Below are positions 16,503-23,661 of a DNA stretch of 41,271 nt, piece by piece. The notes below the pieces were generated by a model. That model made no database searches, was not told the DNA's origin, and was given only the letters and a program-made list of their open reading frames with translations. The position numbers and the translations under genes were made by a program. Source of the DNA: an uncultured SAR86 cluster bacterium. GTDB taxonomy: Bacteria > Pseudomonadota > Gammaproteobacteria > Magnimaribacterales > D2472. The stretch is from NCBI GenBank assembly GCA_902594005.1, contig CACJKN010000010.1, positions 1-41,271 of the forward strand. The letters are read 5' to 3'. Each line of letters begins with the position of its first letter. Within the stretch, counting starts at the first letter, position 1.

Positions 16503-16994
16503 ATGAAAAAATCAATATCATTAATAGGCATGGCTGGGGCAGGCAAATCGTCCATCGGGAAGAAGCTAGCAAATTATCTTAAATTTGAGCTAATTGATAG
16601 CGATCAATTAATTGAGGCAAATCAGAATAAATCACTTCAGGAAGTTCTGGTTGAGAATGGTATTCAAGAATTTAAAAAAATTGAAGAAGAGGTAATTTTA
16701 TCGGTTGAGTTCAATCAAACTGTATTAGCAACAGGAGGCAGTGCAATCTTTAGTAAAAAAGCAATGAATTTTATTAAAAGTAACTCATCAGTAATTTATT
16801 TAGAAGTGTCCTTCGAAGATATAATGGATCGAATTCCTGATTTCTCAAACCGAGGCTTTATTAAAGATGCTGACCAAACAATGGAACATGCTTTTAATGA
16901 AAGAGAAAGTATATATAGAGAGTTTGCTGATCATATCGTTACAAACAACGAAGGTTTAGAATCTTGTTTTAATAAAATTCTTAGTGTTATTTAA
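16503..16994 (+). CDS. Shikimate-kinase-like P-loop kinase, substrate uncertain
   Basis: 163-residue small-molecule kinase with Walker A GMAGAGKSS (residues 9-17) and the acidic pair IDSD (D32, D34). The shikimate-kinase fold is clear, but substrate residues differ. The Arg of the FRxxE motif is Lys (F57-K58), and the Gly-Gly-Gly loop is ATGGSA (G78, G79, S80). The lid has NRGF instead of RPL. The Arg near SIY in the C-terminal helix is kept. These differences match a widespread shikimate-kinase-like subgroup of unknown substrate, so aroK is not assigned. An in-frame start at 16455 would lie inside the tRNA and is rejected. The chosen ATG is 12 bases after the tRNA, so this message probably arises by tRNA 3' processing. 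The neighbouring SDR converges 8 bases away. Confidence 0.75.
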   Translation: MKKSISLIGMAGAGKSSIGKKLANYLKFELIDSDQLIEANQNKSLQEVLVENGIQEFKKIEEEVILSVEFNQTVLATGGSAIFSKKAMNFIKSNSSVIYLEVSFEDIMDRIPDFSNRGFIKDADQTMEHAFNERESIYREFADHIVTNNEGLESCFNKILSVI

Positions 16995-17002
16995 AACTTA
17001 TC

Positions 17003-17755
17003 TTAGTTTCTCTTGTTTAGCATTTTCCATGCTTTAGATGTTATTTCCATTCCTAGAAATGGCTTAACTAACTTGTAGGCTAAGCCAGGAATAACTGTAC
17101 TCTTTCCAGCTATAGAAGCCTTCTCAGTCATCTTTACAACTTTTTCAGCAGATACCCACATCCAAAAAGGAATTTTCTTCTCGAGATGATCAAGACCAGC
17201 TCTTTTGTGAGCATTTGTTTTTACATATCCTGGAAGTGAGATGGTGACCGAAATATTCTCATTTGCTAACTCCTCGCCAATTGATCTTCCGTAAGAGTAA
17301 ATACCAGACTTTGCAGATGCATAAAGTGAAGATTTAGGCATTGGTGTTACTGCTCCTATACTTGAAATGATTACAATCCTTGAAGCATCTTTATCTTTTA
17401 ATCTTGGAACCAATCCCTCAATTAAATCAATTACTCCTCCACACAAAAGATAATATAATTCGTCTCTTTGCAATGCAGAACTCTCACCAGCTTTGCTCAT
17501 CATAGTTATACCAGCATTAGCAACAATAAGATCTGGACAATCTAGTTTATCAAGCAGCTCTAAAATAGAATCTTTCTTTGAGAGATCCAAATGATAATAG
17601 TTATTATTATTATTATTTTGAAAGGACTCTCTTGCTTTTTTTGATCTTTCTTCACTATGAGAAACTAAATCTAAAGACCAGCCATTTTGGTTTAAATACT
17701 TTGCGTACTCAAAACCAATTCCTGAAGAAGCTCCTGTGATTAATGCTTTTTTCAT
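17003..17755 (-). CDS. Short-chain dehydrogenase/reductase
   Basis: 250-residue Rossmann-fold oxidoreductase. The nucleotide-binding motif is TGASSGIG (residues 8-15), the NAG motif is VANAGIT, and the catalytic Ser is in IVIISSIGA with YASAKSG providing Tyr and Lys. The C-terminal part (PFWMWVSAEKVVKMTEKA) is like acyl- or steroid-type SDRs often called DltE-like; the substrate is unknown. The start at 17755 is chosen because the GxxxGxG motif then begins at residue 8; the longer reading to 17848 would run into the divergent lipoprotein gene. A run of AAT codons near 17600 gives a poly-Asn stretch on the surface. The gene shares a 34-base divergent region with that lipoprotein gene. Confidence 0.88.
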   Translation of the reverse strand: MKKALITGASSGIGFEYAKYLNQNGWSLDLVSHSEERSKKARESFQNNNNNNYYHLDLSKKDSILELLDKLDCPDLIVANAGITMMSKAGESSALQRDELYYLLCGGVIDLIEGLVPRLKDKDASRIVIISSIGAVTPMPKSSLYASAKSGIYSYGRSIGEELANENISVTISLPGYVKTNAHKRAGLDHLEKKIPFWMWVSAEKVVKMTEKASIAGKSTVIPGLAYKLVKPFLGMEITSKAWKMLNKRN

Positions 17756-17773
17756 CTTTATTTTTTTAATTGG

Positions 17774-17783
17774 GATTATAATC
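17774..17783. promoter_or_regulatory. Symmetric bidirectional -10 (GATTATAATC) between SDR and nuclease lipoprotein
   Basis: The 10-bp palindrome contains TATAAT on the plus strand (17777-17782) and on the minus strand (complement of 17775-17780). The plus hexamer ends 7 bases before the lipoprotein ATG, suggesting a leaderless mRNA. The minus hexamer ends 19 bases before the SDR ATG. The whole divergent region is 34 bases. Confidence 0.6.
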
Positions 17784-17789
17784 TTTTTT

Positions 17790-18743
17790 ATGAAACATTT
17801 TGGCTTGAGATCAATATTTTCATTGATTGTTGCGATCACTTTTATCAACTCTTGCGGTGGCGGTGGTGGAGGAACTGATCCGATACCTCAGATATCAAAT
17901 ACCTCTCCCTTTTTTGTAAATAATATTGGTGAGATTGAAGTTGATGAAATGCAATTATCTGTTGCTACCATTTCTGCTAGTGATAATGATGGAGATATAC
18001 TTCAATATAGTCTCTCAGGGAATGATCCTTCCTATTTTTCTATAACCAATGAAGGAGTAATCACATTTAATCAGCCCCCCAGCTATTTTGATAAGAATGA
18101 GTTCTCAATTTTAATTAATGTTACTGATAATATTGTTTCAATTACTCAAACACTTACAGTTTTTCTTTTGAGAGTTTGTTCAGATAGTTTTTTAGGAAAA
18201 ACAGTTTGTTTTGAAGAGGAAAATACAACTGTTGAATATGATAGAGCAAATGATTATCCAACATGGCAAGATTGGGATGGCGATTGTCAGAATAATAGAC
18301 ATGAAGTGCTTGAATCTGAACATATTGATGATGATTCTAATCATCCCTTAGTTTTTTCATCAGACGGATGTTTCGTTAATTCTGGCAAATGGTTTGATCC
18401 ATATGATAATCTTTATTACTTTTCTTCTTCTGAAGTCCAAATAGATCATGTTGTTGCATTATTTGAAGCACATAAAAGTGGAGCTTGGAGCTTTCCAGCT
18501 TCAAGAAAACTTAAATTTGCAAATAATATTGATTTTGACGATCTTTTAATTGCAGTTGGAGGTTCATCAAATGCAAGCAAGGGCTCGTCAGATCCGTCTG
18601 ACTGGATGCCAGATAATTCCTCTTATTATTGCGAATACTTAGATAAATGGCTGAATATAAAATCTGAATTTAGACTTGGTATCGACTCTGACGAAAAGAA
18701 TTCAATCGAAAATTACTACCAAGAAAATAGCTGTCAGAACTAA
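17790..18743 (+). CDS. Surface lipoprotein with cadherin-like domain and predicted HNH (DUF1524-type) nuclease domain
   Basis: 317 residues. A lipoprotein signal ends in FINSC (Cys22) followed by a Gly-rich linker; Gly at +2 favours the outer membrane. Residues ~38-125 look like one cadherin-type beta domain (SASDNDGDILQYSL, ITNEGVITFNQPPSYFD). The C-terminal ~170 residues match secreted HNH-family nucleases. They have the acidic DWDGDCQNNRHEVL, then QIDHVVALFEA with His220 as the likely general base, FANN, then SSNASKGSSDPSDWMP and YCEYLDKWLNIKSEF. Six further Cys suggest disulfides and an extracytoplasmic location. The likely role is degrading DNA at the cell surface. The start at 17790 is chosen because it gives a normal lipoprotein signal and sits 7 bases after a -10 element. 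Confidence 0.8.
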   Translation: MKHFGLRSIFSLIVAITFINSCGGGGGGTDPIPQISNTSPFFVNNIGEIEVDEMQLSVATISASDNDGDILQYSLSGNDPSYFSITNEGVITFNQPPSYFDKNEFSILINVTDNIVSITQTLTVFLLRVCSDSFLGKTVCFEEENTTVEYDRANDYPTWQDWDGDCQNNRHEVLESEHIDDDSNHPLVFSSDGCFVNSGKWFDPYDNLYYFSSSEVQIDHVVALFEAHKSGAWSFPASRKLKFANNIDFDDLLIAVGGSSNASKGSSDPSDWMPDNSSYYCEYLDKWLNIKSEFRLGIDSDEKNSIENYYQENSCQN

Positions 18744-18787
18744 TTTTTAATAAAAAATGTTGTATTATTTTTTCTGGAGGAAATTTT

Positions 18788-19570
18788 ATGAATAAAAATA
18801 TTTTTTACTTAACTGCCTTATTGTTTGTTTTCGGTTGCTCAAACCAAAGTTCTGAGCCTGATGTAATGGAAGCAGAAGTTGAAACCGTCTTACTAGAGTA
18901 TATGTGGTGCGACTTTGGACCCAATACATCTGAGGAAAGTTTAGATGAACTGGTTGCAGATTTTGATGAGGTAACAAAAAATTCAGATCATCCAGTAGAA
19001 AGTGCTTGGGGATATTTTCCAACATTTGATACGGATGCATATGATGCTATTTGGTTGAATGTATGGTCTGATGAAGATCAAAGAAATGCTGGCTGGAAGG
19101 ATTGGGCAGCAGACAGCCAAGAAGATTTTGAAGCTAAGCATAACGATACTCTCAATTGTCGTGAAGATAGGATTTTTCAATTTACAGGTACTGCTGGAAT
19201 GACACCAAGAGTTGAGTGGAGTGCTGAGCCACCATTTAATGCCGACTTTTATTTTTGTACCTTCACAGGTGAAAATGGAATGGATGAGCTTATGCCTATA
19301 ATGGCAGACTATGATGCATGGGTTCAAGGAACAGATGAGGATAGCATGTGGTATGTGTGGCATGATCCATTATTTGATACTTCAAATGCAAGTGGCTCTG
19401 TTGAAGATGGCTATGATTATGCAATTGGCTTTTATTGGCAAAATAGTGCAGAAAGAGAAGTTGGCTATAGCAACTATGGCGAGACAGATTTCCAATCAAG
19501 ATTCGATGAAATTGAATCATGTGAAACTCTAACATTTGAGGGATATCCTATAGTTCAACCGTCTTCTTAA
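18788..19570 (+). CDS. Lipoprotein with two tandem copies of an uncharacterised domain
   Basis: 260 residues. The lipobox is LFVFGC (Cys17) with Ser at +2, pointing to the outer membrane. After an acidic linker the protein holds two related units, about residues 37-130 and 153-250. Each starts with an aromatic stretch and one Cys (YMWCDF, C41; FYFCTF, C157), then a helix ending in AD(F/Y)D, then PTFDT or PLFDT, a W-rich strand, an Arg-x-x-Gly turn, DF-x-x-(K/R)F-like helix residues and a final Cys (C124, C245). The Cys spacing (83 and 88) suggests one disulfide per unit. I do not recognise a named family; the fold could be a dimeric ferredoxin-like stress domain. A strong GGAGG lies 7 bases before the ATG and a terminator follows, so it is a single-gene unit. 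Confidence 0.8.
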   Translation: MNKNIFYLTALLFVFGCSNQSSEPDVMEAEVETVLLEYMWCDFGPNTSEESLDELVADFDEVTKNSDHPVESAWGYFPTFDTDAYDAIWLNVWSDEDQRNAGWKDWAADSQEDFEAKHNDTLNCREDRIFQFTGTAGMTPRVEWSAEPPFNADFYFCTFTGENGMDELMPIMADYDAWVQGTDEDSMWYVWHDPLFDTSNASGSVEDGYDYAIGFYWQNSAEREVGYSNYGETDFQSRFDEIESCETLTFEGYPIVQPSS

Positions 19571-19589
19571 AACAGACTACTTTAAAAAA

Positions 19590-19610
19590 GGGAGCCCGCT
19601 CCCTTTTTTT
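19590..19610 (+). terminator. Intrinsic terminator after the duplicated-domain lipoprotein
   Basis: GGGAG and CTCCC arms enclose a 4-base loop and are preceded by A residues and followed by a run of T. Only four bases separate it from the next -10 element. Confidence 0.85.
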
Positions 19611-19614
19611 TATT

Positions 19615-19620
19615 TATACT
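19615..19620 (+). promoter_or_regulatory. -10 element for leaderless SDR-amidohydrolase operon
   Basis: TATACT ends exactly 6 bases before the ATG at 19627 and lies directly after the preceding terminator. No Shine-Dalgarno is present. Confidence 0.5.
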
Positions 19621-19626
19621 TAGTGA

Positions 19627-20400
19627 ATGTCTAAGCTATTTGACCTCCAAAATAAGAATGTTTTGCTTACGGGCGCCTCTAAAGGGATGGGTCTGGCCAT
19701 GGCCCAAGGGTTAGTAAGTCATGGAGCTAATGTTGTTATATCCAGCAGAAAGCTTGATCAATGCAAAGAAGCTGCAGACGCTATAAATGAATCCATTGGC
19801 AATGAAAAAGCATTTGCTTTCGCATGCAACGCATCAAGCAAAGATCAATTACAAGACCTTGTAGACTTTTCAATATCTAAGCTTGGATCAATATCAACTC
19901 TCATATGTAATGCTGGAGTAAATTCTTTTTTTGGTTCTATGTCCGAAATTGATGATGAATCATACGATAAGACAATGGATACAAATGTTAAGTCTAATCA
20001 TTGGCTAATAAATATGGTAACGCCTTCAATGAAAGAATCTGGAGGCGGATCGATAATGATTACTTCAAGTATTGCTGCCTTTCATGCTTCTGAAACTTTA
20101 GGTACTTATAGTATTTCAAAGCTAGCTGTTTTGGGTTTAGTTAGAAACTATGCTTCTGAATTAGGTCCATCGAATATAAGGGTAAATGCAATTTGCCCAG
20201 GACTTGTGAAAACAGATTTTTCAAAACTGCTTTGGGAAAACCCTGAAGCTGAAAAAGCTTCAAGTCAGAGAATGCCGTTAAGAAGACTTGGCGAAGCTGA
20301 TGATTTTAAAGGTGTTGCAGTTTTCCTTACTTCTGATGAGAGCTCCTTTATGACAGGGCAAGCTTTAACAATTTGTGGCGGCGCAAGCATGTGGTCATGA
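19627..20400 (+). CDS. Short-chain dehydrogenase/reductase (FabG/DHRS4-like)
   Basis: 257-residue classical SDR. The cofactor motif is TGASKGMG (residues 15-22), followed by SSRK, which favours NADP(H). The NAG motif is CNAGVNS, the catalytic Ser is in MITSSIAAF, and Tyr and Lys are in TYSISKLA. RVNAICPGLVKTDF and SFMTGQALTICGGASMW at the end are typical of FabG-like and DHRS4-like reductases. The substrate is unknown; a ketone or 3-oxoacyl group is usual. The stop overlaps the ATG of the next gene (ATGA), so it is co-translated with the amidohydrolase. It is probably expressed from a leaderless message. Confidence 0.9.
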   Translation: MSKLFDLQNKNVLLTGASKGMGLAMAQGLVSHGANVVISSRKLDQCKEAADAINESIGNEKAFAFACNASSKDQLQDLVDFSISKLGSISTLICNAGVNSFFGSMSEIDDESYDKTMDTNVKSNHWLINMVTPSMKESGGGSIMITSSIAAFHASETLGTYSISKLAVLGLVRNYASELGPSNIRVNAICPGLVKTDFSKLLWENPEAEKASSQRMPLRRLGEADDFKGVAVFLTSDESSFMTGQALTICGGASMWS

Positions 20401-21638
20401 AAAAATTAATATTTTGTATATTTATACTCTGTTCAAATCTTTTGATTTCAGAAGATTTTTTAATTAAATCAAAAGGTTATTTAGATGTTCAAACTGGAAA
20501 TATTATTAAAGCAGATTTATTAATCCGTGATGGAAAGATTGCTGATATTGGAAAAATAAACTCTAAAGATGCGACAGTAATTTCTATACCAGATCTTATT
20601 TTGATTCCCGGTTTAATGGACAGCCATGTTCATATTGTTGGGAATGACTCAAAAGGTGAAGAATCAATTGCTGATTCATCTCATATGGGCACAGTGTGGG
20701 GTGTAGTGAATGCAGAGAAGACTTTAATGGCTGGTTTTACAACTGTAAGAAATGTTGGGGCAGCTAACTATGCAGATGTGTCAGTCAGAGATGCAATAGA
20801 AAGAGGAGTCATAAGCGGACCAACAATGCTTGTTTCTGGACCAGCACTTGGAATAACCGGCGGACATTGTGACCATAACTTATTACCACCAGAATTTAAC
20901 TATTCAAGTGAAGGAGTTGTCGACAGCCCTTGGGAAGCAAGAAAGATGGTAAGAAAAAATAGGAAGTATGGTGCTGACTTAATTAAGTTCTGTGCAACTG
21001 GCGGAGTAATGTCAAGAAACACTGACGTTAATGCAAAGCAGTTTACTTTAGAGGAGATGAAAGCAATAGTTGATGAAGCTCACAATCATGGCATGAAAGT
21101 GGCAGCGCATGCCCATGGATTAATAGGAATCAAAGCAGCGATAAAAGCAGGAGTTGACTCTGTTGAACATGCAAGCTTTATTGATGATGAAGCCATAGAT
21201 ATGGCAATAGAAAATAATACAGTTCTTTCGATGGATATCTTTGTTTCAGATTATATTTTAGGAGAGGGCGCTAAAGCTGGGATAAGAGAAGAATCTTTAA
21301 ACAAAGAGAGATTAGTTGGGAAAAAACAAAGAGAAAACTTTATGAATGCTCATAGAAGAGGAGCAATCATTACATTTGGAACAGATGCAGGTATATTTGA
21401 TCATGGAGATAATGCAAAACAGTTTGCATACATGGTTGAGTGGGGAATGACACCGCTTGAAGCAATTCAGGCTTCAACTATCAAAACTGCAACATTATTT
21501 GGTATTGAAAATACAGGTCAAATTAAGGAAGGATTCGATGCTGATATCGTTGGAGTGATCGAAAACCCTCTTGCCAATATTAGAGCCTTGGAAGAGGTTG
21601 CTTTTGTAATGAAAGAAGGAAAAGTTTATAAGAGATAA
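20397..21638 (+). CDS. Exported metal-dependent amidohydrolase (imidazolonepropionase / Xaa-Pro dipeptidase-like)
   Basis: 413-residue amidohydrolase-superfamily enzyme. The N-terminus is a signal peptide (KKLIFCIFILCSNLLIS). The metal motif DSHVHI (H77, H79) follows a small beta domain. LIKFCATGGVMS carries the likely bridging lysine; later ligands are in AAHAHG, VEHASFID and FGTDAG. The C-terminal ADIVGVIENPL closes the beta sandwich. Related enzymes hydrolyse N-acyl or Xaa-Pro type dipeptides and cyclic amides, so a role in peptide or conjugate use in the periplasm is likely. The ATG at 20397 overlaps the SDR stop by four bases; a longer start at 20373 would spoil the signal peptide. Its stop lies 1 base from the end of the convergent tdk. 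Confidence 0.87.
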   Translation: MKKLIFCIFILCSNLLISEDFLIKSKGYLDVQTGNIIKADLLIRDGKIADIGKINSKDATVISIPDLILIPGLMDSHVHIVGNDSKGEESIADSSHMGTVWGVVNAEKTLMAGFTTVRNVGAANYADVSVRDAIERGVISGPTMLVSGPALGITGGHCDHNLLPPEFNYSSEGVVDSPWEARKMVRKNRKYGADLIKFCATGGVMSRNTDVNAKQFTLEEMKAIVDEAHNHGMKVAAHAHGLIGIKAAIKAGVDSVEHASFIDDEAIDMAIENNTVLSMDIFVSDYILGEGAKAGIREESLNKERLVGKKQRENFMNAHRRGAIITFGTDAGIFDHGDNAKQFAYMVEWGMTPLEAIQASTIKTATLFGIENTGQIKEGFDADIVGVIENPLANIRALEEVAFVMKEGKVYKR

Positions 21639-21639
21639 T

Positions 21640-22227
21640 CTAATCTAATAGCTTTGTGGCCTCGTTAAAGTGTTTTCTACACAATACTCTGTATACATCA
21701 TTTCCGCCGATTTGGACTTTTGAACCTTCAGTAATAACCTTTCCACTCTCATCAAGTCTAACAACCATAGTTGCTTTTCTACTGCATACATTGCATACCG
21801 TTTTAAGCTCTATTAAATTGTCTGCTAATGCCAAAAGAGCCGCACTTCCTTCAAACAACTCTCCCCTAAAATCAGTTCTTATGCCATAACACATTACGGG
21901 GATTTGCAACTCATCACATACTTTACACATCTGCAGAACATGATGCTTCTTCAAAAATTGAGCTTCATCAACAAGTATTGCATCAACCTTTCTTTGAGAA
22001 AGCTCTTTTTTTACGTAATTATAAATCTTTAATTTTGAATCAATTACAACCGCTGAAGCGCTTAAACCAATTCTAGATTTTATAAGACCTAAATTCTTAT
22101 CAGCATCTTCTCTTGGAATAAATAAAATTGTTTCATTTCCAGTCTCATGGTAATTGTGAGCTGACTGGAGTAGTGCAGTTGATTTACCAGCATTCATAGT
22201 TGAGTAAAAAAAGTGAACCTTAGCCAT
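21640..22227 (-). CDS. tdk: Thymidine kinase
   Basis: 195-residue type II thymidine kinase that phosphorylates thymidine for salvage in the cytoplasm. The P-loop is STMNAGKST (about residues 9-17), the Walker B-like segment is ILVDEAQFL with the catalytic Glu, and the lasso/zinc domain has CNVCSRKATMVVRL and CRKHF, so all four zinc ligands are kept. The C-terminal IGGNDVYRVLCRKHF fits the family. The ATG at 22227 is chosen over an in-frame TTG two codons upstream because the consensus TATAAT ends exactly 6 bases before it. That pattern mirrors the divergent smr gene and predicts a leaderless mRNA. Confidence 0.96.
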   Translation of the reverse strand: MAKVHFFYSTMNAGKSTALLQSAHNYHETGNETILFIPREDADKNLGLIKSRIGLSASAVVIDSKLKIYNYVKKELSQRKVDAILVDEAQFLKKHHVLQMCKVCDELQIPVMCYGIRTDFRGELFEGSAALLALADNLIELKTVCNVCSRKATMVVRLDESGKVITEGSKVQIGGNDVYRVLCRKHFNEATKLLD

Positions 22228-22233
22228 TAGCAA

Positions 22234-22241
22234 ATTATAAT
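22234..22241. promoter_or_regulatory. Shared palindromic -10 (ATTATAAT) for divergent leaderless tdk and smr
   Basis: The 8-bp palindrome gives TATAAT on both strands. Plus strand: TATAAT-GGTTTT-ATG (smr). Minus strand: TATAAT-TTGCTA-ATG (tdk). The gap is 6 bases on both sides and the two start codons are only 20 bases apart, leaving no room for leaders or Shine-Dalgarno sites. No good -35 is visible in either direction. Confidence 0.65.
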
Positions 22242-22247
22242 GGTTTT

Positions 22248-22481
22248 ATGAAAACTTTTGTTGAGAATGGAATTACTCATTTAGACCTTCATGGAGTTAG
22301 GCATCATGAAGTAAATGAACTTGTTCTTGATTTTGTTTTAAGAAATCAAGAATTAATTCCTTTAGTAATAATTTGTGGCAATAGTGTTAAGATGATTTCC
22401 CTCGCAAAATCCTGTCTAGATTCTAATGAAATAAAATATCAAGATATTAGGTTTGGATTAATCAGAGTTGAGAAAATTTAA
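22248..22481 (+). CDS. Mini Smr-domain protein
   Basis: 77-residue protein resembling a stand-alone Smr domain. The LDLHG motif near the start (residues 12-16) and the segment [11 protein letters not shown] are the two typical parts, although the usual GxG of the second motif is CGNS. Smr domains occur as nicking endonucleases or nucleic-acid binding modules (MutS2, SmrA/B). The His of LDLHG is kept. The stand-alone form here is shorter than SmrA/SmrB and lacks their N-terminal extension. Function is not assigned beyond nucleic-acid interaction. It is read divergently from tdk through a shared promoter, and its stop is 14 bases before the gcdH start. Confidence 0.75.
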   Translation: MKTFVENGITHLDLHGVRHHEVNELVLDFVLRNQELIPLVIICGNSVKMISLAKSCLDSNEIKYQDIRFGLIRVEKI

Positions 22482-22483
22482 TT

Positions 22484-22489
22484 TATAAT
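22484..22489 (+). promoter_or_regulatory. -10 element for leaderless gcdH
   Basis: The sequence TATAAT-ATTCGC-ATG places a consensus -10 six bases before the start codon at 22496. The element begins 2 bases after the smr stop codon. Confidence 0.6.
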
Positions 22490-22495
22490 ATTCGC

Positions 22496-23659
22496 ATGAG
22501 CAAACTACCAGACTTACTTCTCTTTGATCAACAACTAACCGAAGAGGAGCTAGCTATTCAAAAAACTGTAAGAGATTATTGTGACAATTCTCTAATGCCA
22601 AGAATTCAAAAAGCTAACAGAGAAGAGCTTTTTGATAAAGAAATTTATAAGGAGCTTGCAGACCTTGGCTTACTTGGGCCTCATATAAAAGGATATGGCT
22701 GTGCTGGAGTGAGTAATGTTGCCTATGGATTAATTGCCAGAGAAATCGAAAGAGTTGATTCTAGTTATAGATCAGCTTTTAGTGTTCAGTCTTCATTAGC
22801 CATGTATGCAATTTACAAATTTGGCTCAGAAGAACAGAAAGAGCACTATCTCCCTGAAATGGCCAAAGGAAATATTATTGGATGTTTTGGCCTTACTGAG
22901 CCAGATGCCGGCTCAGATCCTGCTGGTATGAAATCAGTTGCAAAAAAAGTAGATGGAGGATTCGAATTAACTGGATCTAAAACTTGGATAACAAATTCAC
23001 CAATTGCTGACTTATTTATCATATGGGCCAAGGATGAGCAGGGCGTCTTAAGAGGATTCATTTTGGAAAGAGAGGATGCCAAGGGATTAGAGACTCCATA
23101 TTTGGATGGTAAATTTGCATTACGTGCATCAGCAACTGGAATGATTTTTATGGATCAAGTATTTGTTTCTGATGATAGAGTTCTTCCAGAAGTACAGAGC
23201 TTTAAAGGCCCATTTACTTGTTTAAATTCTGCAAGATATGGAATTGCATGGGGAGTAATGGGTGCGGCTGAATTCTGTTGGGAGAAATCACTTGAATATA
23301 CTCTTGATAGAAACCAATTTAATGCTCCCTTAGCATCAAAACAGCTCATTCAAAAAAAACTTGCTGATATGCAGACAGAAATTTCATTGGGTATGCAAGC
23401 AGCATTGAGAGTTGGAAGATTAATAGATGAGAAAAATTTTGTGCCTGAGATGATATCTTTAATTAAAAGGAATAATTGTCAAAAAGCTTTAGATATTGCC
23501 AGATCAGCTAGAGACATCCATGGCGGTAATGGCATCAGTGATGAGTATCATGTAGTGAGGCATTCAATGAATTTAGAGGCAGTTAATACTTACGAGGGCA
23601 CTAGTGATATTCATGCCCTCATTCTTGGTCAAAAACAAACAAATATTTCTAGCTTTTAA
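22496..23659 (+). CDS. gcdH: Glutaryl-CoA dehydrogenase
   Basis: 387-residue acyl-CoA dehydrogenase. It shares long stretches with mitochondrial GCDH, for example [69 protein letters not shown] and [13 protein letters not shown]. The Glu of YEGTSDIHA is the catalytic base. FAD-binding segments [11 protein letters not shown] and [10 protein letters not shown] are in place. The enzyme oxidises and decarboxylates glutaryl-CoA to crotonyl-CoA in lysine and tryptophan breakdown. No other gene of this pathway is nearby. The gene is probably transcribed alone as a leaderless mRNA and ends 2 bases from the convergent S9 peptidase gene. Confidence 0.95.
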   Translation: MSKLPDLLLFDQQLTEEELAIQKTVRDYCDNSLMPRIQKANREELFDKEIYKELADLGLLGPHIKGYGCAGVSNVAYGLIAREIERVDSSYRSAFSVQSSLAMYAIYKFGSEEQKEHYLPEMAKGNIIGCFGLTEPDAGSDPAGMKSVAKKVDGGFELTGSKTWITNSPIADLFIIWAKDEQGVLRGFILEREDAKGLETPYLDGKFALRASATGMIFMDQVFVSDDRVLPEVQSFKGPFTCLNSARYGIAWGVMGAAEFCWEKSLEYTLDRNQFNAPLASKQLIQKKLADMQTEISLGMQAALRVGRLIDEKNFVPEMISLIKRNNCQKALDIARSARDIHGGNGISDEYHVVRHSMNLEAVNTYEGTSDIHALILGQKQTNISSF

Positions 23660-23661
23660 TC

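Noticed and set aside
17597-17620. Trinucleotide TTA repeat
   Set aside because: It encodes a poly-Asn stretch inside a normal SDR; too short to suggest more than slippage.
17736-17789. Longer start for the nuclease lipoprotein, and the matching longer SDR start at 17848
   Set aside because: Both would make the divergent genes overlap, and both place extra residues before a normal lipoprotein signal or SDR motif.
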